The notes: generated by a model not told the origin, from the letters alone. A stretch of 64,000 nucleotides of DNA from Saccharopolyspora rhizosphaerae (GCF_003931915.1 NZ_RSAA01000006.1:167255-231254); one strand, 5' to 3'. Positions 17,225-24,825 are shown, counted from the stretch's first letter. Made by a program: numbers and translations.

Positions 17225-17310
17225 GCTCCTGCTCCTTCGTCCGGTGTGACCGTGCGCCGGGCCGTCGAGCCCGCACCATGATCCCGCCGCGAACCGCTGA
17301 ACGCAGCCCC

Positions 17311-17703
17311 TCAGTCGACGGGCATGTGGACGACCTCCCAGATGTGCCCGTCGGGGTCTTCGAAGCTGCGGCTGTACATCGGGCCCTCCTCCACCACGTC
17401 GCCGATGCGCGGCGAACCCGCCTGCCGCGCCTTCTCCACGAGTTCGTCGACCTGCTCGCGCGAGTCGGCGCTGAGCGCGGTGATGACCTCGGTGACCTTG
17501 GTGGCGTCCGCGACGTCCTTGGGCGTGAAGGACTTGAAGAACGGTTTCACCAGCAGCATCACGTAGGCGTCGCCGCTGATCACCATGCAGGTGGCGTTCT
17601 GGTCGGTGAAGTTCTGGTCGAAGCTGAAACCGAGTGCGGTGAAGAACTCCACCGAGCGGTTCAAGTCCTCGACGGGCAGGTTCAGGTAGGTCTGCATCGC
17701 CAT
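17311..17703 (-). CDS. VOC (glyoxalase/bleomycin-resistance fold) family protein
   Basis: This 130-residue protein has the paired beta-alpha-beta-beta-beta units of the vicinal-oxygen-chelate fold. It starts MQTYLNLPVEDLNRSVEFFTALGF and ends with DPDGHIWEVVHM, which carries the conserved His/Glu side of the metal site. Subgroups of this size are usually annotated as glyoxalases without proven activity. Three close in-frame starts exist; the ATG at 17703 has GGAG about eight bases upstream. It lies between DoxX and dienelactone hydrolase genes in one direction, a set often linked to redox or electrophile stress. Confidence 0.82.
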   Translation of the reverse strand: MAMQTYLNLPVEDLNRSVEFFTALGFSFDQNFTDQNATCMVISGDAYVMLLVKPFFKSFTPKDVADATKVTEVITALSADSREQVDELVEKARQAGSPRIGDVVEEGPMYSRSFEDPDGHIWEVVHMPVD

Positions 17704-17721
17704 GGCGATCACTCCGCCGGG

Positions 17722-18126
17722 TCAGGAACGGGCGAGGACGGGCACGGTGTCGCGCCGCGCCCAAGCGAGGAACAGGAACAGCAGGCACAGCGCGAGCGGC
17801 GGCAGGGCCAGCGCAGGGGCGCCGAGCGGGAAGAGCTCCGCCAGCGCCGCGCCGACCATGACCAACGCCAAGCCGAACGCGGCCAGGCCGCACAGCCGCG
17901 GGATCAGCAAGCCGATCGCACCGGCCAGCTCCACGGCTCCGGTGAAGTGGCGGAACCACTGCCCGAAACCGATCTGGTCGAACATCTGGACCGCGAGCGG
18001 GTCGCCGAGGAGCTTCGGCGCTGCGGCGAAGACGAAGAACGCGGCCAGCAGCACCTGCAGCACCCACAGACCGACGTTGACCGCCCGTCGCGGTGAGGTG
18101 GTGGTTCCGTTCGCACTGGTAGTCAT
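17722..18126 (-). CDS. DoxX family membrane protein
   Basis: This small membrane protein of about 134 residues has four predicted helices. The first contains VLQVLLAAFFVFAAAPKLLG, the DoxX hallmark, and the second GAVELAGAIGLLIP. DoxX proteins occur with thiosulfate metabolism, redox enzymes and resistance to oxidants, but their biochemical role is unclear. The ATG at 18126 is nine bases from GAAGGG, better spaced than the upstream in-frame GTG at 18135. Only 18 bp separate it from the VOC gene downstream, so the two are probably co-transcribed. Confidence 0.85.
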   Translation of the reverse strand: MTTSANGTTTSPRRAVNVGLWVLQVLLAAFFVFAAAPKLLGDPLAVQMFDQIGFGQWFRHFTGAVELAGAIGLLIPRLCGLAAFGLALVMVGAALAELFPLGAPALALPPLALCLLFLFLAWARRDTVPVLARS

Positions 18127-18222
18127 CCGAGGCACCCTTCCCGTGCGCTGTCGAGGTCCGGTCGCAGGTACGGACCCGACCCGCCGCGGAAACTCATCGG
18201 TCGCGGCGCGAGGAAGGGGTTC

Positions 18223-19323
18223 TCAGCCCACCAGCTGCTCGAGCACAGCGCTGAAGACGTCGCGGTCCACCGTGGCGGGGTCCTGCGCGAGCCAGTGCCC
18301 GATGTCCTTGACGAACTGCGCCGGCGTCATCGGAGCCACCGGTTCGTCGGGTTGCTCGACGGTGGTGACCTCACCGGCCCTGCTCGGGTAGATCAGCACG
18401 GCTCCGCGCACCTCGACCTCCGGCAGCAGCTCCTGGAAGGTGGCCACACCTTCGTCCAGGCGGGTCACCCCGCCGCGGAACGGGTGCCCGTTGCGCCACA
18501 GCGCACCGTTCTCGTCGGTGGTGTAGTGCCCGGGCAACCAGCTCTTGGACTCCACGAGCACCAGCCGGCGGCCGCACAGCACCGCGTGGTGGACGTCCTC
18601 GAAGACCGAGTCGGGCCAGGACAGGCCGTGGAAGACCCGGGCCCCGGGCAGCCGGATGAGGTACCGGGCGCAGAGCTCGGCGGTGAGCAGCTGGGCGCGT
18701 TCGTGCTGGAGGTCGGGCAGCCCGAAGATCCGCTGGCCGCCGAACTCGGCGGTGAACGCCCGGTGCTCGCGGTAGGCGGCGATGTGCCTGCGCAGCAGGA
18801 AGACGACGACCACGCCGAAGGCGATGAGCAGCCCCAGCCACGTCGCCCGCAACGCGACGTTGAGCTCCACCGCCACCCCGGCGAGCATCAGCAGCGACCA
18901 CGCACCGACCAGTGCCATCGTCGGCACCCGGTCAGGACCGAGGACCGGCAGGTACTGCACCCGCGCCTGCGGGTCGACGCTGTCCCACCAGGGGATGTCG
19001 TCGAGCCGGACCCGCGGCGTCTTCGGCACGAAATCGGGGTCCTCACCGAAGTCGCGGCCAGGCCGCCGCGTCCCACCCGGTCGACGGGGTCGCTGCGCGG
19101 CCGTGCCGGTGCTGACCGGGCGGCTCCGCGAGCTGTCGTAGGTGGCGCGGCGCACCGGGTCGTTGAGGGTCTCGTAGGCCTCCTGCAGGAGGCGGAACGC
19201 GCCGTCGCTGCCGCCGACGTCGGGGTGCATGGCGCGGGCGAGCGTCCGGTACGCCGACTTGATCTCGACCGGTGTCGCGTCGCTCCCCACGCCGAGGAGT
19301 TCGTAGTAGTCGACCCCGCGCAA
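18223..19323 (-). CDS. J-domain membrane protein with C-terminal NERD-like nuclease domain
   Basis: This 366-residue protein has three parts. Residues 4-64 form a J-domain with HPD at 33-35 and the family pattern DYYELLGV and AYETLNDP. After a basic, proline-rich linker, two hydrophobic helices lie at about 134-152 and 160-177. The last half resembles a NERD domain, with Asp243 and the Glu258-Ser-Lys260 pair (VLVESKSW) in a PD-(D/E)xK arrangement. This suggests a membrane-anchored DnaK co-chaperone joined to a nuclease-type domain, a combination I cannot match to a characterised protein. The TTG start follows GGGAGGG with tight spacing and is uncertain. It is a single gene, with a terminator-like hairpin upstream. 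Confidence 0.7.
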   Translation of the reverse strand: MRGVDYYELLGVGSDATPVEIKSAYRTLARAMHPDVGGSDGAFRLLQEAYETLNDPVRRATYDSSRSRPVSTGTAAQRPRRPGGTRRPGRDFGEDPDFVPKTPRVRLDDIPWWDSVDPQARVQYLPVLGPDRVPTMALVGAWSLLMLAGVAVELNVALRATWLGLLIAFGVVVVFLLRRHIAAYREHRAFTAEFGGQRIFGLPDLQHERAQLLTAELCARYLIRLPGARVFHGLSWPDSVFEDVHHAVLCGRRLVLVESKSWLPGHYTTDENGALWRNGHPFRGGVTRLDEGVATFQELLPEVEVRGAVLIYPSRAGEVTTVEQPDEPVAPMTPAQFVKDIGHWLAQDPATVDRDVFSAVLEQLVG

Positions 19324-19465
19324 CTACCCTCCCCGCCTCCCGGTCCGCGCGGCAACAACGAGCTGCGATCGTGAACGCCCGCTCATGATAGGACGCCGGC
19401 GGAGATCAAGATCAACCGGATGTCGGGATGTCACCCGATGACCGCTCGATCGCGTCACGAACGCG

Positions 19466-19504
19466 GGTCGCTCCACCTCCCCGCGTGGGGGAGGTGGAGC
19501 GACC
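19466..19504. terminator. 17-bp perfect hairpin downstream of the symporter operon
   Basis: GGTCGCTCCACCTCCCC (19466-19482) and its exact complement (19488-19504) flank a GCGTG loop. It begins ten bases past the stop of the 43-residue symporter partner gene and likely ends that transcript. There is no U-run. Confidence 0.7.
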
Positions 19505-19513
19505 GGGCGAGCG

Positions 19514-19645
19514 TCAGACGACGCTGCGGTTGTCCTTCTTGGCTGCGCGGTAGTCCTTGACCACCGCCGAGCACATGACGGCCAGCACGACCGCGGTCAG
19601 CGCGGGCCAGACCAGGATGTACGCGGCCAGGACGAGGGTGCTCAT
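19514..19645 (-). CDS. small single-helix membrane protein, symporter partner
   Basis: A 43-residue open frame has an excellent ribosome site (GGAGG ten bases before the ATG). It has one hydrophobic helix (about residues 4-28, VLAAYILVWPALTAVVLAVM) and a basic tail ending KKDNRSVV. It sits 32 bp downstream of a sodium:solute symporter on the same strand and just before a terminator-like hairpin. Very small putative subunits of this kind are known beside SSS transporters in actinobacteria. A role as accessory subunit or stability factor is inferred from position and topology. Automated calls often miss it because of its length. Confidence 0.7.
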   Translation of the reverse strand: MSTLVLAAYILVWPALTAVVLAVMCSAVVKDYRAAKKDNRSVV

Positions 19646-19677
19646 GGCGTCCTCCGTTGTTCGTCGCGGAAGGGCGG

Positions 19678-21336
19678 TCAGCGGGCGGCTTCCACGGGTT
19701 CCGGCGGCGTGCCGGCCTCCCGCATCTGGAACTCGGTGACCCGCTGGTCGATGACTGAGAAGTCGAACCGCTCCTGCGCGGCCATGCTGATCGCGACGCA
19801 CACGACGGTGCTGACGCCGTAGGACACCAGCGAGCCGAGCAGGGTCGGGTAGTCGCGCAGGAAGCCCAGGATGAGCGGCAGCAGCGCCACCCCGGCCACC
19901 GCACCGACCGAGAAGCCGACGCGCTTGCCGAAGAGGCCGAAGGCCATGAAGCCGAACACCACGGCGGCACCGATCGCCGCGGCGATCTCCATCACCAGGG
20001 CCACGACTCCGGTCAGCGGCAGCAGTTCGAACCGCGCCACCAGGAAGAACACCAGCGCGACCAGCACCGAGGCGGTGAAGGCGCGGTTGGTGATGCGGTC
20101 CCAGTAGAAGCTGGCGATCACCGGGAACACCAGCGCACCCCACAACGCGCCCACGAACACGAGCAGGTCGAGGATGTTGAAGTTCGACACCGCGAACATG
20201 ACGCCGAGCGCGGTGGCCGCGACCATGGTGATCCGCCCGATGTGCAGCATGGTCCGCGGGTTGACCTTCCCGCGCGCGAGGTTCTTGCCGTAGATGTCGG
20301 TCATGACCAGCGACGACAGCGCCGCGAGGTCGGAGTCCGCGGTCGACGACAGCGAACCGATCACCATGATGAACAGCAGGCCGACCATCACCGGGGACAG
20401 GTACTCCGACGCCATCTGCGGGATGATGTTGTTCATGTCGCCGTTCAGCGGCTGCAGGCCGACCATCACGGCGAGCAGGCCGAGCATGCCCAGGCCGATC
20501 ACGGTGCCCGCGTAGCCGAGGGTCGCGGTGATGAAGGTGCTCTTGATGCGGTCCTGGCGCACCGCGAACAGCCGCTGGGCGATGGTCTGGTTGCCGATGG
20601 CGTAGGCGAGCACCGCGGCCAGGTACGGGCCGCCCTGCTCCAGGAACGCCTCACCCGAGAAGAAGTTCGCCTGCTCGGTGGTCAGCGTGGCCACGCCCTG
20701 GTCCAGCGCACCGATCCCGCCGGTCGCGAAGAACACCATCGGGACGATGAGCGCTGCGGCCACCATCATCGCGACGAGCTGGGCGAAGTCGGTCAGCACC
20801 GAAGCCCGGAAACCGGACCACAGGGTGTAGCAGAGCACGCCCACGGCCGCGATCAGGACGCCGTGCAGGAACGAGAGCGGGGTCAGGATCTCGACCAGGG
20901 CCCCGGCGGCGGTGAAGTTGGCCGTCAAGCTGATGACGCTGCCGACGATGTTGGAGACCGCCAGGATGAGCTGGCTGGAACGGCCGTGGCGCGCGTGCAT
21001 CACCTCGGCCAGAGTGTGGGCCTTGGGCGCCACCCGGCGGAAGTGCCGACCGAACGGGTAGATGCACAGGATCATCAGCGCACCCCACAACCCGTAGTGG
21101 ATCGGCCCCGAAACGCCGTAGGTGTAGCCCGAGCTGGCCGCTGCGTACAGCGATGCGGCCCACACCCAGGTCGCGGTCATGCTCGCGGCGGAGATGCCGA
21201 AGCCCACCGCGCCGTTCGAGACCATGAACCCGTCCACGTTCTCCTTCTTCTCCCGGATGGAGAGGGTCATCAAGAACGTGAACCCGTAGAAAGCGAGCAA
21301 TAACAGAGCGGTCGTGACCGCACTGAGCTGGAACAC
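19678..21336 (-). CDS. sodium:solute symporter (SSS family), larger form
   Basis: This 552-residue protein has about thirteen membrane helices. It starts with a hydrophobic helix followed by the SSS signature region REKKENVDGFMVSNGAVGFG and SMTATWVWAASLYAAASSGY. A later segment, MVIGSLSSTADSDLAALSSLV, corresponds to the sodium-site helix. The layout resembles urea- or organic-acid-type SSS members more than the 13.9-kb symporter, but the substrate is not assignable. The GTG start at 21336 is preceded by GGAGGA. The 5' region is unusual: an 18-bp hairpin lies 31 bp upstream, and an intrinsic terminator preceded by a foldable RNA lies 412 bp upstream. A 43-residue membrane partner gene follows. 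Confidence 0.88.
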   Translation of the reverse strand: MFQLSAVTTALLLLAFYGFTFLMTLSIREKKENVDGFMVSNGAVGFGISAASMTATWVWAASLYAAASSGYTYGVSGPIHYGLWGALMILCIYPFGRHFRRVAPKAHTLAEVMHARHGRSSQLILAVSNIVGSVISLTANFTAAGALVEILTPLSFLHGVLIAAVGVLCYTLWSGFRASVLTDFAQLVAMMVAAALIVPMVFFATGGIGALDQGVATLTTEQANFFSGEAFLEQGGPYLAAVLAYAIGNQTIAQRLFAVRQDRIKSTFITATLGYAGTVIGLGMLGLLAVMVGLQPLNGDMNNIIPQMASEYLSPVMVGLLFIMVIGSLSSTADSDLAALSSLVMTDIYGKNLARGKVNPRTMLHIGRITMVAATALGVMFAVSNFNILDLLVFVGALWGALVFPVIASFYWDRITNRAFTASVLVALVFFLVARFELLPLTGVVALVMEIAAAIGAAVVFGFMAFGLFGKRVGFSVGAVAGVALLPLILGFLRDYPTLLGSLVSYGVSTVVCVAISMAAQERFDFSVIDQRVTEFQMREAGTPPEPVEAAR

Positions 21337-21366
21337 TACTCCTCCGAACTGTTCATCTGGTTCGCC

Positions 21367-21410
21367 CGCAATTCTGGTCCGGACACACGTGGGTCCGGAC
21401 CAGAATTGCG
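21367..21410. repeat. 18-bp perfect inverted repeat in the symporter leader
   Basis: CGCAATTCTGGTCCGGAC (21367-21384) and its exact complement (21393-21410) surround an 8-nt spacer (acacgtgg). It lies 31 bp upstream of the symporter start, just before the ribosome site. It could be an RNA hairpin that limits translation or protects the 5' end, or a DNA operator. It has no gene end to terminate unless the leader is itself a transcript unit. Confidence 0.6.
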
Positions 21411-21747
21411 AGCCGCCCAGAACGAATACATCGGATTCGCACCTTTTTGAACCTTGAAGTAACTTCCCCCACAGCAGAACTCGTCAGAACTTCCGCATCT
21501 TGAGAATTGAGCCGTCCCGGCCCCGAGAAGTCGCGCACTGCGATCACCCCTCGCGCACGCAGGATTCCCCGAGGTGATGTCGGCGCCCGTCGAGGCCTGC
21601 GGCCGTTCTGCGCTGAACCGGTCGGGTGGTCCGGCCCGGAGCTCCGACCCCCGGCGGACCGGCGGAGCTCCTCCTCCGCTGAGCGAACGGCTCCCACGGC
21701 CCGGCCGGGGCGGGACCAGGCCGCTGGTCAGCGGGAACCCGGGCACG

Positions 21748-21778
21748 AAAAAACCCGCTGGCTGCTGTGGCCAGCGGG
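21748..21778 (-). terminator. intrinsic terminator (hairpin plus six U) upstream of the symporter
   Basis: On the minus strand CCCGCTGGC (21778-21770), a 7-nt loop and GCCAGCGGG (21762-21754) are followed directly by six T (21753-21748). It is the only hairpin with a downstream T-run on its own transcript found in this window. No gene end lies upstream on this strand, so it ends a leader or small RNA beginning within 21.8-22.2 kb. Confidence 0.8.
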
Positions 21779-21793
21779 CTCTTCCACGCGGAT

Positions 21794-21871
21794 GACCGAG
21801 ACGACGTTCCGCCGTCCCTCCCTTTTGGTCACCCGGGAGCCGGGCTCGGTCCCTCATGGCGCCTGGGACCG
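21794..21871 (-). ncRNA. candidate structured leader RNA preceding the terminator
   Basis: On the minus strand a stem GACCGAG (21851-21845) with CTCGGTC (21800-21794) encloses two hairpins. One pairs GGGAG (21839-21835) with CTCCC (21822-21818), the other GACG (21816-21813) with CGTC (21806-21803), forming a three-way junction 15 nt before the terminator. An alternative stem CGGTCCC (21871-21865) with GGGACCG (21853-21847) competes for the same strand. This is the arrangement of a transcription-attenuating leader or riboswitch. I could not match it to any class I know. No coding potential distinguishes it. Confidence 0.4.
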
Positions 21872-22175
21872 GCTCGGCTTGCTGTGCGGTGCACTACTGC
21901 GCAAGTACTGATCAGCGCCCGGCGGGACCGGGGTCCGCCCAGCGCTGGCGTCCACCATAGCCGATCGTGGCGCGCTTGTGGGGTTGAAGAGCTCCGGCGT
22001 GGCGCCACCGCACCGACCCCTACCGCGGGTGATCGTCCTGGTCACCGCCGGTGCGGAGTGACGTCGCCGCCGACACCGGCGTGTCGGGTGCCCGGCGTGT
22101 CCGAGCGCGGTGCGCGCCGGGCACGCGCGGTGCTCGTTCGACTGCGCACCGTGGCCCGGCCGGCGCTGGGCGAGC

Positions 22176-22206
22176 TTGACGCGATCAGATTCGACGTGCA
22201 TAGGAT
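22176..22206 (+). promoter_or_regulatory. possible sigma-70-type promoter of the dapA-like gene
   Basis: TTGACG (22176-22181) and TAGGAT (22201-22206) are separated by 19 bp, 33 bp upstream of the chosen start. The spacing is slightly long, so confidence is low. Confidence 0.3.
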
Positions 22207-22239
22207 CGCCGGTCGAACCGCTGGGTGGGAAGGGTGCAC

Positions 22240-23136
22240 ATGGCTGCGGAACCGCTCGCGCCCGGCGTCTGGGGCGTGGTCGCCACCCCGTTCACCGGAT
22301 CCACACAGGACGTCGACGCGGCGTCGCTGGCGAAGCTGGTCGACCACTACAGCAGGATCGGCGTCACCGGGCTGACGGTGCTGGGCGTCTTCGGCGAAGC
22401 GGTGCGCTTGTCGGCCGCGGAGAAGCGCGCGGTGCTGGAGGTCGTGGTCGACTCCGCGGACCTGCCGATCGTGGTGGGTGCGTCCAGCACCTCCACAGCA
22501 CCCGTGATCGACGAGGTCGCGCTGGCCACCGAGGTGGTCGGCGACCGGTTGGCGGGCGCGATGGTCCAGGTCAACACTCCCGACCCGGAGCTGCTGGCAC
22601 GCCAGCTCGACGCGGTCCACGCCGCGACCGGAGCCGGTCTGGTGGTCCAGGACTACCCGTTGGTCACCGGCGTGGCGATCAGCGCGGCGGACCTGGCCGC
22701 GGCGGTCGAGCGCGTCGAGTCCGTGGTGGCCGTCAAGGCCGAGGCACCCCCCACTCCCCCGGCGATCGCCACGCTGACCGCGCGCACCGGCGTGCCGGTG
22801 TTCGGCGGGCTCGGTGGCGTCGGCCTGCTCGACGAGCTGGCCGCGGGGTCGGCGGGCGCGATGACCGGCTTCTCCTTCCCCGAAGGCCTCAAGGCCTGCG
22901 TGGACGCGTGGTGGCGGGGCGGGTACCAGGCCGCGCTCGAGGCCTACCTCGGCTACCTGCCGCTGGTGAACTTCGAGGCGCAGGCCCGCATCGGACTGGC
23001 GGTCCGCAAGGAGGCCCTGCGTCGGCGGGGCCTCATCAGCGGCTCCGGAGTCCGAGCACCCGCGTCGGGGATGCCGGAAACCCTTGCAGAACAACTGGAT
23101 CGGCACTTGGCCGCCGTGGAGAACGTGGAGAACTGA
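22240..23136 (+). CDS. dihydrodipicolinate synthase/N-acetylneuraminate lyase family protein
   Basis: This 298-residue TIM-barrel lyase has the family's Schiff-base lysine in VVAVKAEAP and the conserved tyrosine in VQDYPLV. It also has the N-terminal GVVATPFT start and a GVFGEAVRLSAAEK segment where DapA carries GTTGE. The lysine and tyrosine predict pyruvate-dependent aldolase or dehydratase chemistry, such as 2-keto-3-deoxy acid aldolase. True lysine-pathway DapA is less likely given the altered GTTGE motif and the context. ATG 22240 has a GGGAAGG ribosome site and is preferred to the GTG at 22225. It overlaps the following SDR gene by one base (TGATG), so the two act together. Confidence 0.85.
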   Translation: MAAEPLAPGVWGVVATPFTGSTQDVDAASLAKLVDHYSRIGVTGLTVLGVFGEAVRLSAAEKRAVLEVVVDSADLPIVVGASSTSTAPVIDEVALATEVVGDRLAGAMVQVNTPDPELLARQLDAVHAATGAGLVVQDYPLVTGVAISAADLAAAVERVESVVAVKAEAPPTPPAIATLTARTGVPVFGGLGGVGLLDELAAGSAGAMTGFSFPEGLKACVDAWWRGGYQAALEAYLGYLPLVNFEAQARIGLAVRKEALRRRGLISGSGVRAPASGMPETLAEQLDRHLAAVENVEN

Positions 23137-23909
23137 TGGATCTGGGAATCGCCGGCCGCAACGCGCTGGTGTGCGCCTCGACGGGTGGACTGGGCGAGGC
23201 GACGGCGCGTGCGCTGGCCGCCGAGGGCGCCAACGTGGTGGTGTCGGGCCGCCGCGGTGAGCGGGCGAAGGCCATCGCCGCCGAGCTGCCCGGCGCCACC
23301 GGCGTCGAGGTGGACCTGACGGCACCGGGCGGTGCCGAGCAACTGCTGTCGGCGGCGCAGGACGCGCTGGGCGACATCGACGTCCTGGTGCTCAACGGTC
23401 CGGGTCCGCGCCCGGCCAGCGCCTCCGAGGTCGGACCGGAGGACACCGCGGAAGCGGTGCAGAACCTGCTGCTGGTGCACCAGAAGCTGGTCGGCGGGGT
23501 GCTGCCGGGGATGCGGGAGCGCCGGTGGGGCCGGCTGCTGGCGATCGCCTCCAGCGGCGTCGAGGCACCGATCCCGAACCTGGCGTTGTCCAACATCGGC
23601 CGCAGCGCGCTGGCCGCGTACTTGAAGAGCCTGTCGATCGACGTGGCCGACGAGGGCATCACCGCGAACCTCCTGCTACCCGGGAGGATCGCCACTGACC
23701 GGTTGTCGTCGCTGGACAACGCCACGGCCGAGCAGGAAGACCTGCCGGTCGAGGAGGTCCGCGCCCGCGGCGAGTCGCTCATCCCCGCCAAGCGCTACGG
23801 CGAGCCCGCCGAATTCGGCGCCACGGCGGCGTTCCTGTGCAGCGCTCACGCCTCCTACATCACCGGCACCGCGATCCGCTGCGACGGTGGTCTGGTCCCC
23901 ACGCTGTGA
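23136..23909 (+). CDS. SDR family protein with altered catalytic residues
   Basis: This 257-residue short-chain dehydrogenase fold has TGGLGEATARALAAEG for the nucleotide loop, an arginine-rich GRR turn that suggests NADP(H), and a LVLNGPGP segment where NNAG is usual. The C-terminal TGTAIRCDGG is standard. The usual Tyr-x-x-x-Lys pair is missing: the aligned region LALSNIGRSALAAYLKSL has Ser and Arg at those positions. A subset of SDRs with such S/N/R residues exists without clear chemistry. It is translationally coupled to the preceding DapA-like lyase, suggesting the two handle one metabolite. A perfect 17-bp hairpin follows. Confidence 0.85.
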   Translation: MDLGIAGRNALVCASTGGLGEATARALAAEGANVVVSGRRGERAKAIAAELPGATGVEVDLTAPGGAEQLLSAAQDALGDIDVLVLNGPGPRPASASEVGPEDTAEAVQNLLLVHQKLVGGVLPGMRERRWGRLLAIASSGVEAPIPNLALSNIGRSALAAYLKSLSIDVADEGITANLLLPGRIATDRLSSLDNATAEQEDLPVEEVRARGESLIPAKRYGEPAEFGATAAFLCSAHASYITGTAIRCDGGLVPTL

Positions 23910-23942
23910 CGTTCCCGGCGGTGGACAGCTGACGAGGAAGAC

Positions 23943-23986
23943 GAGGCGTGTCGCGCGGAACGACGGGAATCCGCGCGACACGCCTC
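23943..23986. terminator. 17-bp perfect hairpin between convergent genes
   Basis: GAGGCGTGTCGCGCGGA (23943-23959) pairs with its exact complement (23970-23986) across a 10-nt loop. It is flanked by the stops of the SDR gene and the convergent SGNH hydrolase gene. Confidence 0.7.
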
Positions 23987-24003
23987 TCCCGTCCCCGGTG
24001 TTG

Positions 24004-24825
24004 TCAGCCGGTGACGGAGTTCAGGGTCGGCAGGTACGCGTTGGCGTGCCCGTCGACGTCGGGGTGGAAGGACTCCTGGATGGGGTTGCTGGGCCCGTTG
24101 ATCCACTCGTCGGAGGCGCACACGCCGTGGCCGGAGAAGGCGTCGCGGGCGTCGGCGAAGGAGAAGCCGGCCGCCGAGGCGCGTTCGGAGATCACCGAGG
24201 CGAGCTCGTCAGCGCCCTCGTTGATCCGCTGGCGCTTGTACTCCGAGTAGAAGGGGATCCCGCAGTCGCCCATCTCGTTGATGCGGGGGTAGCCGAGCAC
24301 GACGACGTCTGCGTTGGGCGCGGCGGCTCGGATGTTGGCGTAGGTGGTGTCGAGCTTGTCGGGCAGCTCGTTCTGGGCTTTTCCGGTGGCGTCCTTGACC
24401 GCGTTGTCGCACCCCTCGTCGGTCCCGGCGACGCAGCTGGTGATGACGTCGACGAAACCGACGTCGTTGCCACCGATGGAGATGGTGACCAGGGTGGTGT
24501 CCTCGCTGAGCGAGCCGAGCTGCGAGGAGTTGACGTCGTCGGTGACCGCGCCCGAGCACGCGGCGAACTCGAAGCTGGCGACGTCGTGCGAGTCCGCCCA
24601 CAGCTGCGGATAGGCTCGGGGACTGCGCAGGCAGTCCCCGCTGTCCTCGAAGTAGTCCCGAGTACCGGTTCCCGAGGCGTAGGAATCGCCCAGTGCGACG
24701 TAGTTCTCTGCGGCGGAGTTTTCGGCGGCGGAGTCGGAATCAGCTGCGAAGGCCGGAGCGGTGGCCATGCCGGAGACGACCGAGCACGCGGTCACCGCAC
24801 CGATGAGGTACCTTGCGTGGCGCAT
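24004..24825 (-). CDS. secreted SGNH/GDSL-family lipase or esterase
   Basis: This 273-residue protein has a Sec signal peptide: basic MRHAR, a hydrophobic stretch, and an AFA-AD cleavage site near residue 27. The mature enzyme has the SGNH blocks: GDSYASG with Ser48, the Gly and Asn blocks including SIGGNDVGF, and the C-terminal SFHPDVDGHANAY with the catalytic Asp-x-x-His. Several cysteines fit the three disulfides of Streptomyces secreted lipases. It probably hydrolyses acyl esters outside the cell. ATG 24825 follows GGAGG. It is monocistronic, with a convergent SDR gene downstream and a divergent aldehyde dehydrogenase upstream. Confidence 0.92.
   Translation of the reverse strand: MRHARYLIGAVTACSVVSGMATAPAFAADSDSAAENSAAENYVALGDSYASGTGTRDYFEDSGDCLRSPRAYPQLWADSHDVASFEFAACSGAVTDDVNSSQLGSLSEDTTLVTISIGGNDVGFVDVITSCVAGTDEGCDNAVKDATGKAQNELPDKLDTTYANIRAAAPNADVVVLGYPRINEMGDCGIPFYSEYKRQRINEGADELASVISERASAAGFSFADARDAFSGHGVCASDEWINGPSNPIQESFHPDVDGHANAYLPTLNSVTG

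Larger units (their letters stand above)
21337..22239. other. 900-bp non-coding interval between divergent symporter and dapA-like genes
   Basis: No convincing gene is seen. Frames that stay open run through the terminator and hairpins and have no ribosome site. It contains the leader RNA, terminator and inverted repeat on the symporter side, and a possible promoter on the lyase side. The stretch 21872-22175 shows no clear signal apart from CGCTGGC (21943-21949). That run, read on the minus strand, could pair with the 5' arm of the terminator. Confidence 0.6.

Noticed and set aside
18223-19323. A defence island around the J-domain/NERD protein
   Set aside because: Neighbouring genes are metabolic (DoxX, VOC, symporter), with no restriction, toxin or CRISPR-associated genes in the window.
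21336-21857. A 173-residue minus-strand open frame upstream of the symporter
   Set aside because: It runs straight through the intrinsic terminator and the 18-bp hairpin and has no ribosome site or homology; the region is better explained as a regulatory leader.
21794-21871. Possible tRNA or known riboswitch class in the symporter leader
   Set aside because: No anticodon-arm/T-arm pattern of a tRNA and no conserved core of glycine, SAM, TPP, guanidine, ZTP, fluoride or T-box RNAs was recognised, so it is reported only as an unassigned structured leader.
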